Source of the DNA: Taeniopygia guttata
Taxonomy: Eukaryota > Chordata > Aves > Passeriformes > Estrildidae
Assembly (NCBI RefSeq): GCF_048771995.1
Contig: NC_133064.1
Location: 33,211,001 to 33,275,000, forward strand
Direction of reading: 5' to 3'
Length of the DNA stretch: 64,000 nt
Of this stretch, positions 52,955-63,708 are shown piece after piece. The translations under genes and the position numbers were made by a program. Below the pieces are notes generated by a model. That model ran no database searches. It saw only the letters and a list, made by a program, of their open reading frames with translations, and was not told where the DNA came from. Position 1 is the first letter of the stretch, and every line of letters begins with the position of its first letter.

Positions 52955-53792
52955 TGTGGAATTGTGTTATTATATGTTTTACCACATTTGTATTATGTAT
53001 AAGTTCGTTCCATGTACCCCCCGCGCTCTGTAACGACCCCCCGGGTTTTCCCATCTCTCCTCGCGGTTTGTTTTCCCCGAGAAGTGCAAAGGAACTGTGT
53101 TTACACCCCAGACGCCTGTCTGTCACTCAGGATCCCGTCCCCCCACCTAGAATCTTCTGCTCGGGACGCTGAGGGATAGGCAGATGACCTGGGACCCTCC
53201 ACCTGTCCACCCCCCATTGGATGTACCCCTGCACCCCACTGCCCTCAGACCCCCCGTGGCGTTACCCCATTGGCTGCCCCAGTGTCCCCCTGTTCTGTAC
53301 TTAATCCACGGGTGCGGAACGCCCCGGGCTTTTCTCTTGGCTGGCCCCTGCACGCTGCCGCCGCCCCGCTGCTGCCGCTTTTGCCCTGGCCGGCACCCGC
53401 GCGTGTTGCTGCCGCTGCCCCGCCGCCGCTCCGCCGCTACCCCGCCGCCGCTCCGCCGCCGCCCTGCCACGGCTTCCTCTCCTGGCTCTCGGCCGGCTCC
53501 GGAGCGTGTCGCCCCGCCCTGCTCGGCAGAGCGGTACAGACAAACTCTGGCGCTGCAAGCTGCAGCCCCTTTGGTTTTTGCTTTCCCATCTGGGCTGCAA
53601 TAAATCGGAATTCTGCCCCCGGGAGAAAAGTCTCTCTCCTTTTATTTGCCGTGGGACTCGCCGCTTGCTCTCAGACCTACGCAGCCCCAGCCAATGCCCG
53701 CGAGGGCTCGGTGGGGAGAACGGAAACTGCCCGCGCTCCACTTTTCCCTCGGAGCTAGTTGGGACAAAGGGAGGGAAAGAGAGCATACCGCA
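52955..53792 (+). mobile_element. 5' LTR of the class II provirus
   Basis: The left edge is taken at TGTGGAATTGTG after a TATC microsatellite (about 52934-52954). AATAAATCGG at 53600 with 190 bp after it; ends ...ACCGCA before the primer site. It has a GC-rich repeat (CCGCCGCTCCGCCGCTACC-like, 53425-53470) between promoter and polyA site. The left boundary is not confirmed because no second LTR is in the window. Confidence 0.6.
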
Positions 53793-53796
53793 GTTG

Positions 53797-53814
53797 TGGC
53801 GCCCAATGTGGGGC
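53797..53814 (+). promoter_or_regulatory. primer binding site, tRNA-Lys1,2 type
   Basis: TGGCGCCCAATGTGGGGC, 17 of 18 matches to the tRNA-Lys1,2 site used by Mason-Pfizer-type betaretroviruses (position 11 differs). Confidence 0.9.
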
Positions 53815-54264
53815 TTGGGAGCTTCAAGCACACGGATTGAGGACCACTGAGCCCCGAGAGGCTGGTGGATGTAACCTCGTGGACGTTACAACACCTTCAG
53901 CAAGTCGCGGCTCCATTTTAGCGAGCCCTGCGCTTCCTGAGGGATTGGACCGGTAGCTTTGGTTTGCACTGCTGGAGTTCGGTCCACTCACGGCGAAAAC
54001 TTCGCAGCTAGACTTTTTGTTTCCCCTTCGGACTTCGCTGGACCCGTGGTAAGTTACCAGGGTCTCCTTTGGGCTGGGCACGCCTTGCTCCTTTTGGGGT
54101 GGGTTTCTCTTTCTCCCACAAGGGGGCGATAAGATCCCACATTTTGTTCTCCCGCTGCAGGGAGTGTGTAAGGGCAGGCTACCCGGCGTTCCGAAAGGGG
54201 TCTTTTCTTTTCTGTTGTTATTTTACCAGCCGCGAAGTTCACGACACGCTTTAAAATAGGCAGA
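53815..54264 (+). other. leader of the class II provirus
   Basis: 450 bp between primer site and gag ATG. A splice-donor-like GTGGTAAGTTACC (GT at 54049-54050). No other element seen. The short ORFs here overlap each other and lack motifs. Confidence 0.7.
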
Positions 54265-56145
54265 ATGGGTGCAAAACAGTCAGTGTCGCAGTAGAGAATT
54301 TATGTTCAAATCCTAGGAATTTTAGTTGGGGAAGGAAAAAGGGTTAAGAAGTCAGACGTGAAGCGTTTTGCCCAGTGGCTTCTGCAGTCTTTCCAGGACA
54401 TATCGCAGGCAAATTTATACCAAATTCAATTCTGGGACCGAGTTGAAAGGGAAATAGTTTTAAAAGAGGACCCGTCCCTCTCAATTTTCATCCATCTGGC
54501 AATCCAAATGAGAAATATTGTCAAAAATAACAGCGAAGGGAAGCCAGAGCCACCAAAGAGCAAACGCTGCCCCCCAGACTCCCTCTCCTATCCCTCTCTC
54601 CCCAGCCTGGGGATTCTCAGACAGGCATCCCATCAAAAAGAGCCGCAGGCAGATTCTGGCCTCTTTGTCAATCCCCGGGTTCCATCGCAGGGCAATGCTG
54701 GCACCGCCCTGCACTCTTCCCATCCCCAAAGTCCCTCTCTTTGTACAGCCCTGCCCCATAGTAGTAAAGTTGTAAGTTTTAAAACCCCAAATCCCTCTCC
54801 ACAACCTTCCCTGGACCTTTCCCAAAATGATTCCCTTCCCTGCCCCAGGGCACAAGATGGAGGGGACCACATGGTATCCCCCTCCCTTCGTGCTTTGTCT
54901 CCCAACAACCCCTTTCGCCCAACAGCCAACCCCTCCCACTCCCGAGACTTCTCCACCCACTCCTCCTCTCCACCCCCTTCTGGCACCTCCCCTAATGAAT
55001 CATTCAGCAGTCCTCCCTCCGACCCCACCCCTACGGGTGATGTAACACCAGCCACACCCCCTAGCCCTGGTCCTGCCTCCTCCCTCGATTCCCATGACCC
55101 GCCCTCTGGTTCCCACTCCTCTGTTCCCGAGGGGGGGGGAGAGGGGGGAAGCCGCGACCTGCAAACCCCGCTTGCCTTTTCTGCTGCTCCGGTCACCTAT
55201 ACACCGTGGCAGAGGGGCAGACCCCTCGCACAGTGGACCCCAATCCCACAGGCGGTAATCAGGGATGTCTGCAAAGCCCAAAAGGAGTTTGGCCGGGAAA
55301 GTGAATACTTTCGGGGGCTGTTAAAAGCCACACTTTCATCCAACGAGTATGTGCCTGTGGACATGCGCGCTCTGTTTTCGTGCTTGATTACTCAAGCTGA
55401 GTTTTTGGTATGGGAGTCCGCATGGAGGCGGGAAGTACGAGATGCATTACCCCACCTTTGGGCTAATGGCAAGACCTCCTCTGACACCGATGGGGGCATG
55501 TTGACCATTGATCATCTGTGCGGGATGGGGGATTGGGACGTGGCAACAACGCAGGCCAAAAAGATCCCAAGAGGGGCACTGTCAGCAAGTGCCAAGGCGG
55601 CACAAAAAGCATTCTTTAAGTTAAGACCCAGTGGTCCTGTTTTTAACTGTTTCTCTCTTAAGCAGGAGACACAGGAATATTTCGTTAGTTTCATAGACAG
55701 GTTGCACAGGGCTGCTGAAGCACAGGTTCCAGAGGAGGGATTGAGGCAAGGCATGGTGAAGCAAATTGCCCTCCAGAACACCAATGAAGCCTGCCGACAG
55801 GCAATCCTGAGCCTTCCCCTCGACCCAGAGCCAACACTCCAAGACATGCTGGACGTGTACGCTCGAAAGGTCACCTTGCCATCAAAGGATCTTCAGAGAA
55901 CGCCACAAACGCCATCACGGACAGTCTCCTTCGCCAAAGCCCACACGCCATCCGCGACCCCAGCTCCTGCACGCCGCTTCTCAGGGCCACCCCCCAAAAG
56001 TTACCATCCAGGAAAACCCTGCAACCTCTGCAATAAGAAAGGACACTGGGCATCCCATTGCCCTCTCAAAGAGGACTTCTTATGTTTTAAGAACCAACAG
56101 CAAGGGCAAGGTGCCTTCAACCCAGGGGGACAATCAAAAAACTAA
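54265..56145 (+). pseudogene. gag: gag of the class II provirus, one early stop
   Basis: ATG at 54265 opens MGAKQSVSQ (Gly-2, myristoylation type). Codon 10 is TAG (54292-54294), and the frame is then open to TAA at 56143-56145, 627 codons in total. A matrix helix region comes first, then a long Pro/Ser-rich linker (about residues 85-310). Capsid follows with a major-homology-like QETQEYFVSFIDRL (near 55661-55702), and one zinc knuckle, CNLCNKKGHWASHC (intact CCHC). The second knuckle usual in betaretroviruses is not seen. The stop at codon 10 is the only lesion visible. Confidence 0.88.
56136..56142 (+). promoter_or_regulatory. -1 ribosomal frameshift site A AAA AAC
   Basis: The last gag codons are TCA AAA AAC TAA. 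The heptamer A-AAA-AAC sits directly before the stop, in the right phase for slipping from gag (frame 1) into pro-pol (frame 3), which is open from here. This is the classic gag-pro heptamer of betaretroviruses. A downstream pseudoknot was not tested. Confidence 0.88.
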
Positions 56146-59100
56146 TTTCCCAGCGCAGTCCCTCCCTGCGTGAGGACACAAATTTGGTGGGAAACATAAC
56201 ATCAGGGGGCAGAAGGGACAACACATTAGCATACCCACCTGAGGACAAGAACTCTGATACCAGACATGACATTACCGGATTGGACAATAGGGGAACTAGA
56301 GCTGGTGAACCAGCCTGCGTGGGGGGAGTCGGGAATTTCATCTTGCAGGCATGGCTTGGTCGGGACCCCGACCATCTCAGGCCAATCCTTAACACCCAGT
56401 CCAACTTCTCTCCATACAGGTTGGCCCTAACTGAACCCCTACTGCTCAGGGACAGCAATTGGCACTTTGTCACGGTTGACACACAGGACCCAGGGACCTG
56501 GAGGAGACTCCACAGTAAGTACATCGTCCTTGGGGACACAAAATACACGCCACTCGACATCACTATCGCACCCAATTTAACATCTGCAAACCCTAAACAT
56601 CTGGTGCTGGGGCTGCACTGTGCTCACCCACCAGTCTACCTTCCCAAAGGGCAAATCATCGCCCAGGCCATACCTGTATCTGGGGCCCCCGTCTACCCAG
56701 AAGACCTATGGATGAAAACTGCAGAGAAAATCTACGAGGTATGTCAGGCCCAGGTAATTGGGAAGGAAAGACCCAAAATCGCGTGTTACATGTGGAATGG
56801 CGGTGAGCACAGGTGGCTTAACAGCCTCTTGGACACAGGGGCAGACGTCACGGTCATTCCCTCACGGGATTGGTTGTCGCGTTCGGAGTTGCAGGACGTG
56901 GCTGGAAAAATTCAAGGTGTTGGAGGGGCACAATTGGCAAAACAATCAAAAAACATTATCAAATTTGGGCCAAACAGACAAACAGCTTACCTGCGTCCGT
57001 TTGTTCTAGATTACACAGAGCCCCTGTGGGGAAGGGACCTAATGGCCCAGTGGGGGGTCACATTTACTATTCCTACCCCCCAGGTTTTTCGGGCAGCGGT
57101 CACTGAGGAGCGTCCTACCCAAAAGTTAAATTGGCTTTCTGATGTTCCGATCTGGGCAGAGCAGTGGCCGGTCAATAAACAAAAATTAAAAGCACTCCAA
57201 AAGCTAGTGGCAGAGCAACTTGCCAAGGGACATATCCAAGAAACAACATCTCCTTGGAATTCCCCCGTCTTTGTCCTGAAAAAACCAGGCAAAGATGAAT
57301 GGCGGCTGCTCCACGACCTCCGTGCCATCAACAATGTGATTGAAAATATGGGTCCCCTCCAACCAGGGATGCTGTCCCCCACAATGTTACCAAAAGTTTG
57401 GGAATTGGCTGTAATTGACATCAAAAATTGCTTCTTTCATATTCCCATGCACCCTGAAGACGCGCCACGTTTTGCCTTCTCGGTTCCGTCCGTCAACCGA
57501 GAAGCCCCAATGGAGCGCTACCATTGGCGAGTGTTGCCACAGGGCCTCAAATGCTCGCCCACCATCTGCCAGCGGTACGTAACTTCATTGCTGACCCCGG
57601 TCCGTACAGCCACCGAGGGCATGATCATCCAACACTATATGGATGACATCTTGATTTGTGCTCCCAACGGCGATCTCCTTACATACGCGCTTAACCTGAC
57701 AACCGATGCGTTGGTTGCAGCAGGGTTCGAGCTGCGAGAGGACAAGATTCAAGAATGCCACCCTGGAAGTACCTGGGTTTGGAAATTAACAAGCAGACTA
57801 TTATTCTGTGAAAATTGGCCATCAAAACCAAAATTCGGACCCTAGCAGATGTCCAGCAGCTGTGCGGTTCTTTGAACTGGGTGAGGCCATGGTTAGGCAT
57901 TACAAACAGAGACCTAGCCCCTCTTTTCGATTTATTGAAAGGGAGGGAGGAGCCGAGTTCTCCCAGAGAGCTCACCCCAGAGGCCCAGGCAGCTTTGATA
58001 AGGGTCCAGGAGACAATGTCTGCCAGACAAACCCACTGGTACAATCCGGACCTGCCTTTTAAATTCATCATATTGGGCAGACTGCCGCACCTCCATGGTG
58101 TGATATTTCAATGGACAGACACCCCAAGGAAGGGCGAGGGCCAAGACCGAAGGGACCCACTCTCCATCATAGAATGGGTCTTCCTAAGTCACCATCGGTC
58201 CAAGAGAATGACAAGGCCACAGGAGTTAGTAGCGGAACTGATCCACAAAGCAAGAGCGCGGATCCGAGAGTTAGCTGGATGTGACTTTGAATGCATTCAC
58301 ATTCCCATAAAATTGGAATCAGGCCAATTCACCAAGGCCATGCTAGAACACCTTTTACAGGAAAATGAATCCCTTCAGTTCTCTCTAGACAGCTACACAG
58401 GCAAAATTTCAGTGTTGAGACCCGCCCACAAAATTTTCAAATCAGAAATTCAATTCGCATTGTCCATCAAACGAATTCAGAGCAAAAAGCCACTCAAAGC
58501 CTTAACAGTTTTTACAGACGCGTCCGGAAGTTCTCACAAGTCTGTGATAACTTGGAAAGACCCCCAGACGCAGCAGTGGGAGGCAGATATTTTTGAGGTG
58601 GAAGGTTCCCCTCAAATAGCTGAGTTGGCTGCTGTCGTTAGAGCCTTTGAGCGATTCTCTGAACCTTTTAATTTGGTAACCGATTCGGCGTATGTCGCGG
58701 GCGTAGTGTCTAGAGCGCAGGATGCTGTCCTGCAGGGTGTGTCCAATGAAGCCCTGCACAAGTTGCTCTTTTACGTGATGCATATCAGGTCACATACCAT
58801 CTTGCCAGGGTTTTTGGCCGAGGGCAATCGGCGTGCCGACTCTCTCGCTGCCGCCCCGGCTCAGGTAGCACCGCTCCCAGATAAGTTCCAGCAAGCTAAG
58901 ATCAGCCACCAATTTTACCACCAGAATGTGCCTGGGCTGGTCTGGCAATTCCACCTCACCCGTGACCAGGCCAGAGCCATTGTGGCCACCTGCCCGTCCT
59001 GTAAGTCGCTCCCCTTACCATCGGTGAGCTCAGGGGCTTACCCTAGGGGTCTAAAGTCCTGCGAAGTGTGGCAGATGGATGTTACTCACATCCATTCCTT

Positions 59101-59872
59101 TGGGAGGATGAAGTACGTCCATGTCTCCGTAGACACTTTCTCTGGGGCAGTCTTTGCTTCTGCCCACGCAGGGGAGAAGGCCAAAGACATCGAAAAGCAT
59201 TTAATACAGGCCTTCGCTATGCTGGGCATCCCAAAATTGATAAAAACAGACAATGCCCCTGGGTACACATCCAAGGAGTTTGCCAGCTTCCTGCAGCAAT
59301 GGGGAATAGAGCATAAAACTGGCATCGCATATTCCCCGACAGGTCAAGCCGTGCTGGAGCGGACTCATCAGAGTCTCAAACGTATGCTAAAACAACAGAC
59401 ACCAACTATGAAAGTTGAGTCCCCCCAAGTTCGACTCGCGCGAGCCCTCTTCACACTGAATTTCTTAAACTGTTCTTTTGAAAACCTCAACCCACCAATC
59501 ACCAGGCACTTTGGCAACCACGAGCAGAGCAAGGTCAGGGAAAAACCGCCAGTGCTCATCAAAAATCCGGAGACTTGGCAGCTGGAAGGGCCCCATGAGT
59601 TAGTCACCTGGGGACAGGGATACGCTTGCGTGTCCACGCCCTCAGGCCTGAGATGGGTCCCGTCCAAATTTGTCCGGCCATATGTCTCCAAACACCAGAC
59701 TGACAAGAAAAAGGATCCTCAGGTGAGGCATGCAGCCCTCCGCAGACGGAGAAAGTCTCCTCCTTTCCTTTTCTATTCAACACTTTCTCTCTCAGAGCCT
59801 TCCCTTTCACCATCCAGTTCCCTAGACTCACTCTTCCCTTTTGATTTAGACCTCCCCTCCCTAGAATGCTGA
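56142..59872 (+). pseudogene. pro-pol: dUTPase-protease-RT-RNase H-integrase, class II provirus
   Basis: Open from the slip site. Counting from 56184: dUTPase-like region at about 80-165 (GLHCAHPPVYLPKGQIIAQA), protease LLDTGADVTVI (DTGA 217-220) with GRDLMAQWG 283-291, RT from about 320 (SPVFVLKKPGKDEWRLLHDL; Asp 412; YMDD 485-488). Protease runs into RT without a second frameshift. A one-base shift lies around 57745-57765 in the RT thumb, and a TGA at 57809-57811 follows in the new frame. RNase H: TVFTDASGSS, AELAAV, VTDSAYVAG, RRADSLAA. Integrase: HQFYH and CPSC zinc ligands, Asp in WQMDV, Asp in KTDNAPGYTS, Glu in QAVLERTH with the full 35-residue spacing. Ends at 59872. Only two lesions seen. 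Confidence 0.9.
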
Positions 59873-60299
59873 TTAATGTTCCAGTTGTTTTTCAGATGTA
59901 AGCTTCATCCCTCTCGCAAGTGACTGGCTAAGGTCGCTTTGAAGCATGAAGTCTCACGGGTTAAATCCAATCCATTTCAGAAACGGGACTTATGTTGCTG
60001 TTAACACTCATTGTTCTTATTATAAGTTTTAGTAATGTTAAAAGGTTTAAAGGTCATCAACTCCACCATGCACATCGACCATGCCGCCTTCACCGCCCCA
60101 TCAGAGCTGACACCGCTCGACGCAAACAGCCAGAAAAGAACCAAGCAGAACACCCAGAGGACATCGGGTTCAACGATGGGGAACAGGACTGTAAATCTCC
60201 CATTTAAGTTATTTTCTGTTCTTTTCTTTTTAAAAAATAGAAGAGGGATATATATATATATTTTCTAATTCCCCACATTCTAGTCTTCACCTGCAATTT
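59873..60299 (+). other. region after pol, no env found
   Basis: A 71-codon ORF (59992-60207) starts MLLLTLIVLIISF, a hydrophobic leader-like stretch, then a basic tail. It could be an env start or an accessory remnant, but has no further motif. A purine tract and (TA)n at 60240-60262 look like a tract before an LTR, but no LTR follows. Provirus J begins near 60300. Confidence 0.4.
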
Positions 60300-61380
60300 T
60301 ATGGTAAAATTTGTGGGTTTGTTTCCTTCCCTTTTTTTGTTTCAATTACTCCTTTATCCAGAACCCACCCAGTAGGTTTTTCTTACACACATACCCAGTT
60401 TATTTGGGTTATAACACAGTGAATTAGCTTGAAAATAAGTGACAAAGACCAACTCCTTCTTCCTACCAGTCTATACAGTACGATTGTATTTGTTATAAAC
60501 TGGAATAGAGACTTCCCCTGTGTCCTTCAATGTAACGACGTATATTTGTATTCCACGGACAGATTCAAGCGAGATCTCTTTGGTTGCTCTTGGAGGATGA
60601 GGTTTATTCAGGATACATTGTGACCCTGCCTCGAGCTGCCAGACACAGCACGTGGCTGGGCCTCGGGTGATGGGGGAGGGGAGAGACAGAGAGGAGAGCA
60701 GGGACTCCCGGAGGACTCTCCAGGAGGGGAAGGGAAGATCCAAGAGAGCGTCCAGCCCCCTGGAGACCCCTTATCAAGGGGGGCTCCAGGGTGGGCTGGA
60801 ACAGGACCTGGGCCAATGGGGTCACAGGCACCTGATGGTTCAGGGGAGGGTTACAGATGTGGGGTGAGCCATACATTCTGGGGGGTGAGATGGGAGAATC
60901 CATTCGGCTTTTGGACCCCGCTGTAGGTGAGGGTAATTGTCCAGCCAGTAGGGGGCGTTATACTCGTCCTGGCTGTACCTTTGTGGTTCTTAATCATATT
61001 TATCTACCCTCCCCAACACTTCAATGCAATTTATGTGCTGACTGTCTGTTTTCAAGGTATGTTTTTGGTTTTTCTTTGAATTTGTATGCCCCCTGTTGAG
61101 TGTTTGTTTTAAAACAAGGTTTATTAGGCTTACCCATACTGCAGTTCCATGGGGTAAGGGGTACTGGACCTTCTGGGTACCTGCTACCAGATCCCCCCAT
61201 CACAGGATTAGGAAGGTTACTGAGGCACGAGGCTAGGCTCAGGCTCGCCAGGATTACTCCCACTGCTAAGATCCCTCTGCTGTTCCCAGAGCCCACTGGG
61301 GTGCCTCCAGCAGCAGGGTAAACCATCTTCTTGGCAGCAGGAATCTTTGTCCATGGTTTCATGCCAAGGCCGAGATGCAT
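60300..61380 (-). pseudogene. env: env fragment of provirus J, split by a solo LTR
   Basis: The minus frame at 61380-61025 has a signal-peptide-like ILAVGVILASLSLASC and then surface-unit-like sequence (PLTPWNCSMGKPNKPC). Left of the LTR, 60530-60350 continues with DTGEVSIPVYNKYNRTV, a stop, and CYNPNKLGMCVRK. Spacing and position after integrase support env. No transmembrane part is present. Confidence 0.5.
60531..61018 (-). mobile_element. solo LTR, TSD CTTCAA
   Basis: Plus reading TGTAACGACGTATATTTG to TACCCTCCCCAACA, 488 bp, TSD CTTCAA at 60525-60530 and 61019-61024. Same family as 44623-45108. Minus-strand AATAAACC in GAGGTTTATTCAGG near 60600. Confidence 0.93.
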
Positions 61381-61604
61381 ACTTTGCTAAAAAATGCCTC
61401 AGCAGTTTAACAGGACCTGTGCTGCAGGGTACCTTGTTCAACCTATGACACTCAACAGTAATAATTTTAGCTTTTGCTTGTAACTTCCCCCCTTAATCTG
61501 TTTTGATATAAACGAAACCATATTATTGAATCCAATTGTAACAATCTCAGCCTTGTGGCTAATACCAGAAAATGGCTAGTCAGGCCTTGTTCCTGTTTAA
61601 AGCG

Positions 61605-61828
61605 CTATGCCCACAATCTACTTGGTCTTATCCCTCCCCAACAATGAGCAACCCAAACTTTATGACAGTATTTGCAAGTGAAATGTACAAAGGGATAACG
61701 GTTACACTCTGGCACAGAGCATTTGATTGAGATGGCTGGCGCAGGGTTATCTTCAAATTGCTGGGGCTGGGGGGGGGGAAGGTGATTTCCCACTCCGGTG
61801 CCCGCTCCTGGAGATCGACTTTCTTCAC
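61605..61828 (-). other. small Cys-rich ORF between integrase and env, provirus J
   Basis: The 62-codon frame 61793-61605 contains KCSVPEC, then FTCKYCHKVWVAHC: C-x4-C, C-x2-C and His/Cys that could bind metal. An overlapping 66-codon frame lacks them. I do not recognise it. It may be the end of integrase, an accessory protein, or chance. Confidence 0.3.
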
Positions 61829-61929
61829 CGTTGACCCCTTTTCTGCAATTTGTATAGCAGTATCTGTAGTTAAAAAGACAATATAGGATCCTTCCTAATG
61901 AGGCATGAATGCTGACTCTTTCTATGCTT

Positions 61930-62760
61930 TTACCAGTATTCTGTCCAGAGGCTGTATTTTACGTATTGCTGTATCTTATATATCAAGAAGCCTGGGGGGG
62001 TGGGGCTGTGCTGCATGATCACCCCCTTGAGATTCTTATTTAATGCTATCAGGTATGGTTGTATCTGTCTATTCCTTACTCCTGGATGCCCTACAGGCAT
62101 ACCATGGGTATAAGGCATCCCATGTAACATTTCAAAAGGTGAAAATCCCATTTCAGAATGAGGCATAGTTCTTATGTTTAATAAGGCCAATGGGATGCAT
62201 TTTATTTATGACATTTGTTTTTAACATCAATTTGGCTAATTGGGCTTCTAACATTTGATTAATTCTTTTGACTGGCCCGGAACTCTGAGGGTGCTACGGG
62301 GTATGATAGCCCCACCGAATACCTAAAGTATCTGCCAATTGTTTGATAATTTTTGAAGTAAAAATGTGTTCCTTGGTCCGAATTAATGCAGCTTGCTAAC
62401 CCGTATGAAAGTATGATTTCTTCCAATAAGAATCTTGATACTGTTTGGGCTGTAGCCCTGGAGATTGGGAAAGCCTCCACCCACTGGGTTATAGCTTATC
62501 CACTATGACTAATAAAAATTTGTTTCTCCTGATCTTAGGTAGATCAGTGAAATCTACTTGGATTATTTCAAAAGGTTGGTAAACTGCTGGGCGACTCCCC
62601 ATTGTTAGTTTTCAGGAGTTTGCCCTATTTATTTTCTTGCAATTTATGCACCCTTGCACCTCTTGTTTAGCCAATTATATATACCTTTGTAACCAAAGAA
62701 TCTCAGGAATTGCTCTGTTAGGGCTTGGGCCCCCCAGAGTGTTTGTTAATGCAATCTCTT
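61930..62760 (-). pseudogene. pol: integrase of provirus J
   Basis: Zinc-domain remnant near 62600-62750. Core at 62480-62259: MEAFPISRATAQTVSRFLLE, INSDQGTHF (second catalytic Asp), then a frameshift near 62270-62340. C-terminal part at 62190-61930: GFSPFEMLHGMPYTHG, GVRNRQIQPYLIALNKNL. Gamma-like by order and motifs. Several breaks. Confidence 0.75.
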
Positions 62761-63708
62761 TAGAATTTTCTTAGTATATTCCTTTCACAATAATTCCCTC
62801 TTGTCTGGTAACTTCCACTTTCTTCCAGATGCCCCCTCAATCCTCTGATAATCTTTTTTTGCCTTTTTGGAGGGTGGAAAGGGTAATTATTGGGTTTCCT
62901 CTTTTCAACTTCTGGGATACTTACCTTTAACAAGGCTGCGCTTTTCACCTCTTTGTCGGCTAAGTCCTGAACTGCATCCCGGTTTGGTGTCCTTTTACAT
63001 GAACCACAGCAATAGCTTCTGGCCCTTTGATGGCTGTTAGGATGTGTTTAATTATTTCTTCATGAATCAGTCCTTTTCGCCATGTGTTTAGCAGACCCCT
63101 TTCTTCCCAGATTTTCCCAAAGGTGTGCACTACCCCAAATGCATATTTGGAATCAGTGAAAATTGTCCCCTTTTTCCCTTCAAGTCCCAGCAAAGCCCTG
63201 TATACTGCATACAGCTCGCAGGCTTGAGCCGACCACCCTGCACTCAGGGGCCCAGATTCTACCACCCCTCCTGTCTTCCCATCTATGACTGCATATTCTG
63301 ACTTTCTTTTGCCTTCCACCACCCTTACAGAACCGTCCACAAACCATTTCTCCCCTTCCTCTAGTTTTTCCTCTTCCAAATCTGGTCGTATTTTGGTCGG
63401 TAATTCTACGATTTCGGCACAGTCATGGGGGGGGATACCCTGGGACTGCCCCAAACAGGAATTGGGCAGGATTTTGTGCCGGGGTAGTTTTTAGCTCCAG
63501 GTCCTGGGAATGGATTAAAATAGCTTCATATTTCAGAAGCCTGGCATCTGTCAGCCACTTGTCAGCTTTTTGCTGCAAGATGCTTCTTACATTGTGAGGG
63601 GAGTAGATGGTTAATGAAGCCCTGAATGTTACCTTTTTGGCTTCTTCTACTAATATTGCCACTGCCACAATTGCTTGTAAGCAGGTGGGCCATCCCCTGC
63701 TGACAGGG
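62760..63708 (-). pseudogene. pol: RT connection and RNase H of provirus J
   Basis: 63668-63423: VAILVEEAKKVTF, SPHNVRSILQQKADKWLTD and RLLKYEAILI (connection). 63454-62960: KWFVDGSVRVVEG, ACELYAVYRALL, IFTDSKYAFGVVHTFG and HVKGHQ, so three of four RNase H acidic residues are in view before the frame breaks. 62948-62760 carries the linker to integrase. The LTR at 63709 cuts off the RT. Confidence 0.8.

Noticed and set aside
53147..53850. ORFs of 107-176 codons in the class II LTR
   Set aside because: They lie in LTR and R/U5 sequence with GC-rich repeats; the primer site at 53797 shows that this is non-coding.
54481..55281. Antisense ORFs of 64-187 codons within gag of the class II provirus
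   Set aside because: Shadow frames of the Pro/Ser-rich gag linker.
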